Positions 1 to 5,603 of a stretch of 5,717 bases of DNA are shown one piece after another. Origin of the DNA: Pseudomonadota bacterium (GTDB lineage Bacteria > Pseudomonadota > Gammaproteobacteria > Burkholderiales > Burkholderiaceae_F); the NCBI GenBank assembly GCA_021823635.1, contig JAKANT010000140.1, positions 1-5,717 of the forward strand. Direction: 5' to 3'. Below the pieces are notes generated by a model that saw nothing but the letters and a program-made list of their open reading frames with translations, was not told where the DNA came from and made no database searches. Position 1 is the first letter of the stretch; each line of letters begins with the position of its first letter. The translations under genes were made by a program, and so were the position numbers.

Positions 1-1
1 G

Positions 2-850
2 GGCATCGTGACGCTGCTGCGCTTCTGGCGCGAGCGCATCGGGCACCTGCGCCTGCGCGACGTGGATGCCGACGTTGTGGCCGTCGAGCTCGACTACCTG
101 GCATCGACGCCGGCGCTCAAAGCGCGCCGCGATCCGGTGCACGGCGGGCGCGTGTTCCTGCCGTGCGGGCCGAAGTCGCCGGCGACGCTGAACCGCTACC
201 GGGCGGCGCTTTCGGCGGTGATGACGTGGGCGATGCGCAAGCGCCTCACGCCGAAGGGCTGGCAGCACCCGCTGCGCGGCGGGTTGGTGCCGGCGTTTCC
301 AGAGCGCAACGCGCGCGTGCGGTTTCTGTCGCCGGACGAAACGAAGCGGCTGCTGGCCGCCGCGCGCATCAGCGTATGGCCGCGCCTGTATCTGCTGATC
401 CTGCTCGCGCTGACGACGGGCGCCCGGCGCGGCGAACTGCTCAACCTGCGCTGGCGCAGCGTCGACCTGCAAGCGCGCGTGATTCGCATCGAGACATCGA
501 AAAATGGCGAACCGCGCACGCTTGTGCTGACCGATGCGGCCGTCGCAGAACTCCGGCGCTTCGCCGGCGCGCCCGACGCTTTGGTTTTCCCAGGTAAACG
601 CGACCAGACGCGGCCATACGTGATCACCGAAGCGTGGCGGCGCTGCCTGAAGAACGCCCGCATCGAAAACTTCCGTTTTCACGACCTGCGGCATTGCTGC
701 GCCTCGTATCTGGCACAAAACGGCGCGTCGCTGCTCGAAATCGCCGAAACGCTCGGCCACAAAACGCTGGCGATGGTGCGGCGGTACTCGCACCTATCGA
801 TCGACAGCCGGCGGCGCATCATCGAATCCGCCTTTGGCCGCATCGCGTGA
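2..850 (+). CDS. int: Tyrosine recombinase / integrase (5'-truncated by window edge)
   Basis: Site-specific recombinase that would insert and excise the element by cutting and rejoining att sites through a tyrosine-DNA intermediate. Counting from the in-frame GTG at 8, the catalytic residues are R140 (in TGARRGE), K165 (in TSKNGE), H225 and R228 (in HDLRH), H251 (in LGHKT) and nucleophile Y260 (in RRYSHL). This is the complete, correctly spaced set of the phage integrase family, so the enzyme looks active. Residues 1-80 form the end of the helical core-binding domain. The frame stays open to the left edge (from position 2), and 280 residues is short for a family usually of 330-400. The true start and the N-terminal arm-binding domain are therefore probably outside the window, and the GTG at 8 is not a credible start. 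The stop overlaps the next gene's GTG by 4 bp, so the two are probably co-translated. The attachment site is not between these genes and should lie upstream of the window. Confidence 0.95.
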   Translation, partial: GIVTLLRFWRERIGHLRLRDVDADVVAVELDYLASTPALKARRDPVHGGRVFLPCGPKSPATLNRYRAALSAVMTWAMRKRLTPKGWQHPLRGGLVPAFPERNARVRFLSPDETKRLLAAARISVWPRLYLLILLALTTGARRGELLNLRWRSVDLQARVIRIETSKNGEPRTLVLTDAAVAELRRFAGAPDALVFPGKRDQTRPYVITEAWRRCLKNARIENFRFHDLRHCCASYLAQNGASLLEIAETLGHKTLAMVRRYSHLSIDSRRRIIESAFGRIA

Positions 851-1464
851 GCAACGCAACGCCGACCGATGAATCGAAGGCGGCGATCGTCGCAACGCCG
901 CCCGAGCTGGCGCGGCGCGACTGGGAAACGTTGATCGCCGAAGCGATGCGCGGCGACCCGTCGCGGCTGGCGTACAAGCTTGCGATGATCGCCGGCGGGC
1001 GCGCGCCGGCCGACCTGCCGCCCGAACTGGCGCAGCGCGTGTTCGCGGTGCTGGTTGCCGGCGCGTGGGCGGACCATCGGGCCAAGCCGCTTGGAAGGCC
1101 GCGCGCGCTAACCGCATTGCAAAGGGACTATGTCGCGCTCGCAGTTAGGCTGGCTGTCGAGCGCGCACGCGCCCGAGGCGAACCGCCGCCCGGCTTCCTG
1201 CGCGCGATCGCCGAACACGCGATGCAGCAGCGCCCGAGCATTCGCGGCAAGGTGCTGAAAGCGATCCGCGGCGTGTCGGCAGCACGCGCAGCAAATCGCC
1301 TGGTCGCCGCAGCACGCAAAGACCCACGCATCGACGCGCTTCTCGCGCAATACCGACTCGACACAATCGGCCGCGACCCGCGCCGCGCACGCAGCAGCGC
1401 CGTCGCGCGCCTCGCCCGCCGCCTCGGAGTCTCGACGGAGACCGTCGAACGCGCGCTGAAGTAG
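847..1464 (+). CDS. Uncharacterised helical protein with HTH-like C-terminus, coupled to integrase
   Basis: I do not recognise this 205-residue protein. The frame is open far upstream inside int, but the sensible start is the GTG at 847, which overlaps the int stop as GTGA. No good Shine-Dalgarno precedes it, so it probably depends on ribosomes finishing int. The protein is rich in Ala and Arg and looks all-helical. Residues 184-204 (including AVARLARRLGVSTETVERAL) fit a helix-turn-helix: a helix, a GVS turn, then a recognition-like helix. The segment around residues 82-87 (LGRPRA) is basic. There is no membrane segment or signal peptide. Coupling to int suggests a role in recombination or its control, for example as an accessory DNA-binding factor, but that is inference. 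A DNA-binding role rests only on the HTH resemblance. Confidence 0.75.
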   Translation: MSNATPTDESKAAIVATPPELARRDWETLIAEAMRGDPSRLAYKLAMIAGGRAPADLPPELAQRVFAVLVAGAWADHRAKPLGRPRALTALQRDYVALAVRLAVERARARGEPPPGFLRAIAEHAMQQRPSIRGKVLKAIRGVSAARAANRLVAAARKDPRIDALLAQYRLDTIGRDPRRARSSAVARLARRLGVSTETVERALK

Positions 1465-1568
1465 CGCAAAAACCAAGCCCTTTTGCGCCGATGGCCGTGC
1501 GCCGGCACGGCGGATTTCGGCGACAGTTCGCGCGCCGCGGGGGAACGCGGCAGCAAAAGGGGCTTGGC
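1464..1568 (+). promoter_or_regulatory. Structured 5' leader that can sequester the RBS of the 1569 gene
   Basis: Two competing pairings are visible. (a) A local hairpin: 1464-1471 (gcgcaaaa) pairs perfectly with 1481-1488 (ttttgcgc) around a 9-nt loop. (b) A long-range stem: 1473-1486 pairs with 1553-1567, giving 14 pairs with one bulged G at 1559, and ends one base before the ATG at 1569. The loop of (a), ccaagccc at 1473-1480, is complementary to gggcttgg at 1560-1567, so (a) plus this pairing would make a pseudoknot. Both folds cover the Shine-Dalgarno AAGGGG (1557-1562). Between the arms are two smaller hairpins: 1494-1500/1505-1511 (7 bp, 4-nt loop) and 1535-1539/1546-1550 (5 bp). The stop codon of the preceding gene (1462-1464) abuts hairpin (a), so a terminating ribosome would disturb it. 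The pairings are seen directly; control of translation is inferred. Confidence 0.5.
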
Positions 1569-1865
1569 ATGAATCACCAGCGACTCGTTCAACTTTTTGG
1601 CCGGGATGGCGAGGCTGCCGACGAAATTCGGCGCATTTTTCCAACGGAATCGTCAGCCCGCTGGTTCTTGAGGCAGCACGCGCGTGAGCTTGTCGAGCGC
1701 GGGGCAGTACTACGTCTTCGTGGCCGCTGGCACGCGGTTATGCCGCGGTTCGAGCGCGAGGCGCTGCGGTTGGTGCGCGAAACGACCGCGCGCGCGGTTT
1801 CGCCCGGCAATGAACGCGCGTCGCTTGTGCTCGGTGCGATCGAGCGCCGCAGTAAGCGAGGCTGA
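1569..1865 (+). CDS. Small basic protein, possible DNA-binding / excisionase-like
   Basis: A 98-residue protein. The frame opens at an upstream ATG (1491), but the start at 1569 is preferred because AAGGGG (1557-1562) sits 6 nt before it, while the 1491 start would run through the leader hairpins. Residues 23-60 (from IFPTESSARWF through RGRWHAVMPRF) resemble a compact helix-turn-helix plus small beta unit seen, from memory, in short proteins of phages and integrative elements: a 'P-T-x-x-x-x-R-W-F' helix start, a second helix around residues 36-44, then a hairpin containing GRWH. The C-terminus is basic (ERRSKRG). There is no signal peptide or membrane segment. It lies between the integrase pair and the replication genes, where excisionases and element regulators are common, so a directionality or control role is plausible but unproven. 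It ends 2 bp before the next gene. Confidence 0.75.
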   Translation: MNHQRLVQLFGRDGEAADEIRRIFPTESSARWFLRQHARELVERGAVLRLRGRWHAVMPRFEREALRLVRETTARAVSPGNERASLVLGAIERRSKRG

Positions 1866-1867
1866 CC

Positions 1868-2119
1868 GTGCCGGCCGACGACCTGCTGCGCCGTCTCGAC
1901 GGCGTTCGTCGTGTCGGCGACGGCCGCTGGGTGGCGCGGTGTCCTGCGCACGACGACCACCGCGCGTCGCTGTCTGTGCGCGAAACGCCCGACGGCCGCG
2001 TGCTTGTTCACTGCTTCGCGAGCTGCGACACGCGGGCCGTGCTCGCAGCGCTTAACCTGCGGTGGTCGGCGCTGTTTCCCGCGGATGAGCGCGTGCGCCG
2101 GCGCGGAGTTCGGCCGTGA
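1868..2119 (+). CDS. CHC2-type zinc finger protein (primase zinc-binding module)
   Basis: An 83-residue protein made almost entirely of a primase-type zinc ribbon. The ligands are C25 and H28 (in RCPAHDD) and C49 and C53 (in HCFASCD), separated by a beta hairpin carrying SLSVRETPDGRVLVH. In bacterial and phage primases this module binds template DNA and helps choose the initiation site. The tail (residues 54-70, TRAVLAALNLRWSALF) matches the usual helix after the CHC2 finger. The start is GTG at 1868, with GAGG at 1858-1861 six nt upstream, 2 bp after the previous stop. The stop overlaps the next gene's GTG by 4 bp. In many related elements this finger and the downstream TOPRIM/helicase are one polypeptide; here they are separate, so the two products probably work as a complex. 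No polymerase active site is present in this protein. Confidence 0.88.
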   Translation: MPADDLLRRLDGVRRVGDGRWVARCPAHDDHRASLSVRETPDGRVLVHCFASCDTRAVLAALNLRWSALFPADERVRRRGVRP

Positions 2120-4077
2120 AAGCGGGCGACATGCCGTTGCACGCGGTGCTGCACGGCCCGCCCGTGCCGCCGCAGCCCGCCGCGCGGCGTTTGTGCGACG
2201 AAAAGCTCGGGCACGGCAACTATGCGCCGGAAGCGTTGCACGCCTACACCGATGAAAGCGGCACGCCGCTGTTCTGGCGTATCAGGGTGCGGCTGCCTGA
2301 CGGCAGTAAGTGGATCCGCCCGATGCGCCGCGACGGGATGATCTACGCGATCGGTGAGCCCGAGTTCGGCGGCCGTGGCAAACCGATCTACCGGATGCAC
2401 GAGATCGTCAGGGCGGATCGCTCGGTGGCGGTTTGGTTCACAGAAGGCGAACTTTGCGCTGATTCTCTTGCTCGGCTCGGTCTGGTCGCGACGACCGCCG
2501 GCGGCGCGAACGACGACGACCGACGCGACTTCGAGCCGCTGCGCGGTCGACACGTCATCATCTGGCCCGACAACGATGATCCGGGTCGTGCCCACGGCGA
2601 GCGGGTGGCGGCAAAGCTGCTGGCGCTCGGCTGCCGGGTCGAGATCGTCGAGATCGAGCCGCTGGGGCTGCCGAAGGGTGGCGACGTGATCGATTACCTG
2701 CGCGCGCATCCGGGCGCGACGGCGGCCGATCTGATGGCGCTGGCGCGGCGTTCCGCGGGCGAGTGCACATCCGTCATGGCCGACGCGCCGCACGTCGAGC
2801 TGCTATGCGCGCGCGACGTGAAGATCGAGCCGGTACGCTGGCTGTGGGAGGGCTGGCTCGCGGCGGGCAAGCTGCACATCCTCGCCGGCGCTCCAGGCGC
2901 TGGTAAAACGACGCTGGCGCTTGCGTTCGCGGCGACGATCACGGCCGGCGGCCGGTGGCCTGACGGCACGCGCGCCGAGGTCGGCGACGTGATGGTCTGG
3001 TCCGCCGAAGATGGCGTCGGCGACACATTGGTGCCGCGGCTCGCTGCAATGGGCGCTGACTTGTCGCGCGTGCACTTCGTCGGGCCGGTAAGCGACCCAG
3101 ATGGCCCGCGACCATTCGATCCGGCGCGCGATGTGCCGCTTCTGCGTGAGGCGCTGCGCGCCAAACGCGTTACGCCGCAGCTGCTTGTCGTCGACCCGAT
3201 TGTGGCCGCGATCATTGGCGATTCTCATAAAAACGCGGAAACCAGAAGATCCTTGCAGCCGCTGGCCGACCTAGGAGCGGAGATCGGCTGCGCCATAGTG
3301 GGCGTCACGCATTTCACGAAAGGAACGGCTGGCCGCGATCCCGTGGAGCGCGTAAACGGAAGCCTGGCCTTCGGAGCGGCGGCGCGCGTGGTGCTCGCGG
3401 CAGCGAAGCTGCCTGACGATCAGGGCGGCGGCCGCGTGCTGGCGAAGGCAAAGTCGAATCTCGGTGCTGACGGCGGCGGTTTTCGCTTCAATTTAGAGGC
3501 GGTCGAGGTACCCGGGGGCGCAGGAGCGATCGCGACCCGCATTGTGTGGGCCGAGCGGCTCGATGGCACAGCGCGCGACCTGCTCGCGGCAGCCGAGCCA
3601 CCCGCGGACGGCGACCGCGGCGCCATCGAGGAGGCGGTGGCGTTTTTGACGGAAGAGCTGGCCGCTGGGCCAGTGCTCGCGCGCGACATTCGTCGCAGCG
3701 CTGACGGCGCCGGCTTGGCCTGGCGAACGGTTCAGGAGGCCTCGAGACGGCTCGGCGTGGACCGACGGAAGGTCGGGATGGCTGGCGGCTGGGTTTGGGC
3801 GCTCCCGCCGAAGATGCAAGGCGCCCCGAAGATGCACGAAGACGCAAGCATTCAGTCTTTGCATCTTCATGCACCTTCGGCTGGGTTTGCATCTTCGGCG
3901 GCCGACGACGGGCTGGCCGCCGGCGATCGGGAGTTGCTCGACCGGGCGCGGCGCGTGCTCGGCTGGTCGCAGGCCGACTGCCAGGGCTGGACTGCCGACA
4001 TGGCGGCCGATGCCGACCGCGCGCGGCGGCAGCTGAGGGCGCTTCTCGAATTCGCCGCAGGGGGCGGCCATGCATGA
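2116..4077 (+). CDS. TOPRIM domain plus RepA-like RecA-fold helicase/ATPase replication protein
   Basis: A 653-residue replication protein. Residues about 40-100 hold a beta-rich segment (AYTDESGTPLFWRIRVRLP) that usually sits between a CHC2 finger and a TOPRIM fold. TOPRIM covers about 104-200, with the acidic residue E110 in FTEGE and the D152-x-D154 pair in PDNDDPG. A RecA-like ATPase follows at about 240-480: Walker A GAPGAGKTT (258-266), Walker B LLVVDP with D360, and a THFTKG motif around H399, as in RepA/AAA_25 hexameric helicases. Residues 500-563 look like a winged helix (ARDIRRSADGAGLAWRTVQE). Residues 564-596 are a low-complexity linker encoded by a palindromic repeat array; a 57-residue tail follows. 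The start is GTG at 2116, overlapping the zinc finger gene's stop, with GGAG at 2105-2108. With that partner it would unwind and prime element DNA. Whether TOPRIM acts as a primase catalytic site here is inferred. It overlaps the next gene by 8 bp. Confidence 0.92.
   Translation: MKAGDMPLHAVLHGPPVPPQPAARRLCDEKLGHGNYAPEALHAYTDESGTPLFWRIRVRLPDGSKWIRPMRRDGMIYAIGEPEFGGRGKPIYRMHEIVRADRSVAVWFTEGELCADSLARLGLVATTAGGANDDDRRDFEPLRGRHVIIWPDNDDPGRAHGERVAAKLLALGCRVEIVEIEPLGLPKGGDVIDYLRAHPGATAADLMALARRSAGECTSVMADAPHVELLCARDVKIEPVRWLWEGWLAAGKLHILAGAPGAGKTTLALAFAATITAGGRWPDGTRAEVGDVMVWSAEDGVGDTLVPRLAAMGADLSRVHFVGPVSDPDGPRPFDPARDVPLLREALRAKRVTPQLLVVDPIVAAIIGDSHKNAETRRSLQPLADLGAEIGCAIVGVTHFTKGTAGRDPVERVNGSLAFGAAARVVLAAAKLPDDQGGGRVLAKAKSNLGADGGGFRFNLEAVEVPGGAGAIATRIVWAERLDGTARDLLAAAEPPADGDRGAIEEAVAFLTEELAAGPVLARDIRRSADGAGLAWRTVQEASRRLGVDRRKVGMAGGWVWALPPKMQGAPKMHEDASIQSLHLHAPSAGFASSAADDGLAAGDRELLDRARRVLGWSQADCQGWTADMAADADRARRQLRALLEFAAGGGHA
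3805..3901. repeat. Palindromic array of six 11-bp motifs (three direct, three inverted) inside the helicase gene
   Basis: The motif CCGAAGATGCA occurs on the + strand at 3808-3818 and 3826-3836, with a degenerate copy at 3836-3846. Its reverse complement occurs at 3859-3869 (degenerate), 3870-3880 (one mismatch) and 3888-3898. Spacing is mirror-symmetric: 18 bp then 10 bp on the left, 11 bp then 18 bp on the right. The outer arms 3805-3819 and 3887-3901 are perfect 15-bp inverted repeats. The inner arms 3826-3847 and 3859-3880 match at 19 of 22 positions around an 11-nt centre. The region encodes residues 564-596 of the helicase. Candidate roles are an origin with iterons bound by the Rep protein, an mRNA hairpin, or an inserted palindromic repeat; all three are inference. 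Confidence 0.85.
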
Positions 4078-4429
4078 ATCGGTGCACTTCGTAGCCGCCA
4101 GCGCTGGTGCCAGGCTGGTGACCGCGCACTTTGACAGCGAAGACCAGCAAGACCCTGTCTTCTTCACTTTCGCGACCGTGGTCGCGTGGGAAGTACAGGT
4201 CGACGAGGAAGCCGGCGACAAGCGCGCCGTCTACGCGGCCCCGGTCACTATCGGCGAGCAAGATCACCGGACGTACCGCCTTGACTGCGATCACGCCGTT
4301 GTCTTCGCCGACGGTCACGTCGAAAGCACCGACGGCAGCGCCTGGCCGTCACTTGAGGATTGGCAACGATGGGCCGCCGAGCGGCTTTTGCGGCTGGCTG
4401 CGCGCCGCAGCGTGGAGCAGAAGCCATGA
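4070..4429 (+). CDS. Hypothetical acidic protein
   Basis: I do not recognise this 119-residue protein. The ATG at 4070 lies inside the last codons of the helicase gene (8-bp overlap), with an AGGGGG Shine-Dalgarno at 4059-4064. Residues 15-100 look like an alternating beta-strand fold (LVTAHF, VFFTFATVVAWEVQV, RAVYAAPVTIG, TYRLDCDHAVVFADGHVES). The last quarter is a single amphipathic helix (SLEDWQRWAAERLLRLAARR). It is acidic overall until that basic end. There is no signal peptide, membrane helix or metal-binding cluster; a single cysteine lies in LDCDH. Overlaps on both sides place it in the replication operon. It could be an accessory or host-takeover protein, but nothing in the sequence specifies a function. 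Confidence 0.75.
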   Translation: MHESVHFVAASAGARLVTAHFDSEDQQDPVFFTFATVVAWEVQVDEEAGDKRAVYAAPVTIGEQDHRTYRLDCDHAVVFADGHVESTDGSAWPSLEDWQRWAAERLLRLAARRSVEQKP

Positions 4430-4605
4430 GCCGCGACCTTGCGCCGGCTCGCCTGCTGGCCGAGCTGATCGCCCGGCTGCTCGACCGAGCCGCACGCGAG
4501 GAGCTGGGCGAGCCGCCGCTGTTCATGCCGCTTGCGCGGCCGACGAGCGATGCCGACTTGTTTTTCAACACCGCCGGCGATGACCGGCCACAGGAGGAAC
4601 GATGA
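4426..4605 (+). CDS. Small hypothetical protein
   Basis: A 59-residue protein of unknown function. The start is ATG at 4426, overlapping the previous stop as ATGA, with GGAG at 4414-4417. The open frame extends upstream to an ATG at 4360, but that start lies deep inside the previous gene and lacks support. Residues 6-28 (APARLLAELIARLLDRAAREE) form a strongly amphipathic helix. The rest (GEPPLFMPLARPTSDADLFF) is proline-rich and probably extended. The stop overlaps the next ATG. The tight overlaps on both sides are the main evidence that it is a real gene. Confidence 0.65.
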   Translation: MSRDLAPARLLAELIARLLDRAAREELGEPPLFMPLARPTSDADLFFNTAGDDRPQEER

Positions 4606-5273
4606 CCAGAGATAAGGCAACAATTGCTGGCGGTTCTGCTACAGCCGCCGCTTCCGCTTTGCGCGCCGAAGCCGAGCGCCTTCGAGCCGAAATCGATGTG
4701 CTGAGAGCTGAACTAAGTGCGCCGACCGTGCGCGATGCGCCGCTGTCTGCGCGCGTGGCAGCCGCGCTCGCGGACCGTGACGACGTGTCGCGCCGCGCCG
4801 ACTTGGAACGTGCGGAGGGCAGGTTGCGCCGGATCGAGGCGCTGCGCGCCGACGCGGAAGAAGAGGCCAGACGCGAGCAGCACGCCGCCGCCGCTGCCGT
4901 GTGGAGAGCCGCGCTGCCGCGAGTGTTAGAGGCAAAAAAAGCAGTTGCCGTGGCGATGGGCGCTCTTCGAGAGAAAGTCGAAGCGCTCGAAGCTGAGTTC
5001 GCCAGTGCGCGCCGGGCTGGGGCGGCGCTTGCGCCCATGTCTGCCAACTTCGCCGGCGTGACAAAAGTCGTATTGCAGCAGGCCGCAAAGGCAATCTCCG
5101 ATGAGGTCGCGCGCGACGAGCTTGCGTTGTTGCCGGAACCGGACGCAACAGCCGCCGTGAAGGTTCGCACGCTCGGGGACGTCGACGGCGTGCCGCCCGG
5201 CCGCATCATCGACTTGCCGCTGCGCGAGGCTGTCGCGCTTGCGGCCGTTAACCGCGTCGAATTCCTGCAGTGA
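4602..5273 (+). CDS. Hypothetical coiled-coil protein
   Basis: A 223-residue protein of unknown function. The start is ATG at 4602 (ATGA overlap with the previous stop), with a strong AGGAGG at 4592-4597. Residues 17-40 (SALRAEAERLRAEIDVLRAE) and 62-95 show heptad-like Leu/Ala/Arg/Glu spacing typical of coiled coils, and 107-138 (including LREKVEALEAEFASARR) continues it. From about residue 145 the pattern ends, giving a mixed C-terminal region with a strand-like stretch (AAVKVRTLGDVDG) and a final helix. No enzyme motif, membrane helix or signal peptide is seen. The length and coiled coils resemble many phage accessory and scaffold-like proteins, but its position upstream of the putative terminase, in the early operon, argues against a head scaffold. 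A run of seven A at 4934-4940 stands out in this GC-rich gene. Confidence 0.78.
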   Translation: MTRDKATIAGGSATAAASALRAEAERLRAEIDVLRAELSAPTVRDAPLSARVAAALADRDDVSRRADLERAEGRLRRIEALRADAEEEARREQHAAAAAVWRAALPRVLEAKKAVAVAMGALREKVEALEAEFASARRAGAALAPMSANFAGVTKVVLQQAAKAISDEVARDELALLPEPDATAAVKVRTLGDVDGVPPGRIIDLPLREAVALAAVNRVEFLQ

Positions 5274-5279
5274 GGTTGT

Positions 5280-5492
5280 ATGCGTCGCGTGACCGAAACG
5301 GGATTGGCCACCTTCTGGAGAGGCACCGTGCTTGAGCGCCAGCTGCTGCGGCAGCTGCTGCGCGAAGCCGAATGCTGGGGTCTGCGCCTTCCGCCGCCGC
5401 CGAGCCGGCCGCTGCCGCGCCAAGTGCGCGAGGAGCTTCGCCGGTTGCGCAGCGCGAGCACGCCCACGCGCAAGAGGTCTACGTGGAGGTAG
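5280..5492 (+). CDS. Small Arg/Leu/Pro-rich hypothetical protein
   Basis: Encodes 70 residues from ATG 5280, which has GAGGT at 5272-5276 only 3 nt upstream. An alternative in-frame GTG at 5328 has a better-placed GGAGAGG (5317-5323) and would give 54 residues starting just before LERQLLRQLL. I cannot decide between them. The protein has a helix (LERQLLRQLLREAECWGL), a proline stretch (LPPPPSRPLP) and a second basic helix (RQVREELRRLRSAS). A 12-bp tandem duplication at 5340-5363 encodes QLLR twice. Two other frames are open across part of this stretch. This frame is preferred because it follows the preceding stop by 6 bp and begins with a Shine-Dalgarno sequence. The function is unknown; the highly basic end would allow nucleic-acid binding. 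Confidence 0.55.
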   Translation: MRRVTETGLATFWRGTVLERQLLRQLLREAECWGLRLPPPPSRPLPRQVREELRRLRSASTPTRKRSTWR

Positions 5493-5512
5493 AGCTTTGC
5501 GATCGCGGAGCT

Positions 5513-5548
5513 GGAGGGGGAGGGGGGGTGAAATCTCTACCACTTTCA
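5513..5548 (+). other. G-rich tract and short inverted repeat: candidate packaging (cos/pac) region
   Basis: A purine tract with G5 (5516-5520) and G7 (5522-5528) is followed directly by TGAAA (5529-5533), which pairs with TTTCA at 5544-5548. It lies in the only long gap of the window without a clear gene, just before a putative small terminase gene. Packaging start sites are commonly found next to such genes in tailed phages. The sequence features are direct; the cos/pac role is inferred from position only. Confidence 0.3.
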
Positions 5549-5590
5549 GTGTGGGCACCGCCCGCTGCCCCCACACGCACTTTTTGGTGC
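5549..5590 (+). terminator. Weak hairpin followed by T5, possible terminator
   Basis: GTGTGGG (5549-5555) is an exact inverted repeat of CCCACAC (5570-5576) with a 14-nt GC-rich loop. Four bases later comes TTTTT (5581-5585). A second small hairpin, GCAC (5577-5580) with GTGC (5587-5590), overlaps the T tract. The stem-to-T spacing and long loop are poor for an intrinsic terminator. It could instead be part of a packaging or regulatory site before the 5604 gene. Confidence 0.25.
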
Positions 5591-5603
5591 AGTTGTTGCA
5601 AAA

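Noticed and set aside
634..846. Upstream extension of the 847 gene to an ATG at 634
   Set aside because: It would overlap the catalytic end of the integrase by over 200 bp in another frame. The GTG at 847 with its GTGA overlap is a normal operon junction.
2078..2119. Programmed -1 frameshift joining the zinc finger and helicase genes
   Set aside because: The second frame is in the -1 register, but no slippery heptamer in the right phase is present, whereas a GGAG plus GTG start for the second gene is. Coupled translation is simpler.
2008..2793. Long open frame on the - strand (261 codons), and others such as 3488-4318
   Set aside because: They are antisense to well-supported genes with clear motifs. 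Long antisense frames are expected in GC-rich DNA, and the products are Arg/Pro/Ala-rich with no recognisable motif.
4934..4940. A7 run in the coiled-coil gene as a frameshift site
   Set aside because: It is phased as A-AAA-AAA, but the -1 frame stops after about 40 codons (TGA at 5059-5061) in an unremarkable Arg/Ser/Pro-rich sequence, and I saw no obvious downstream stimulatory structure.
5493..5603. Sigma-70 promoter before the 5604 gene
   Set aside because: No convincing -35/-10 pair with proper spacing could be read; the interval is G/C-rich and its TTG-containing stretches lack a partner.
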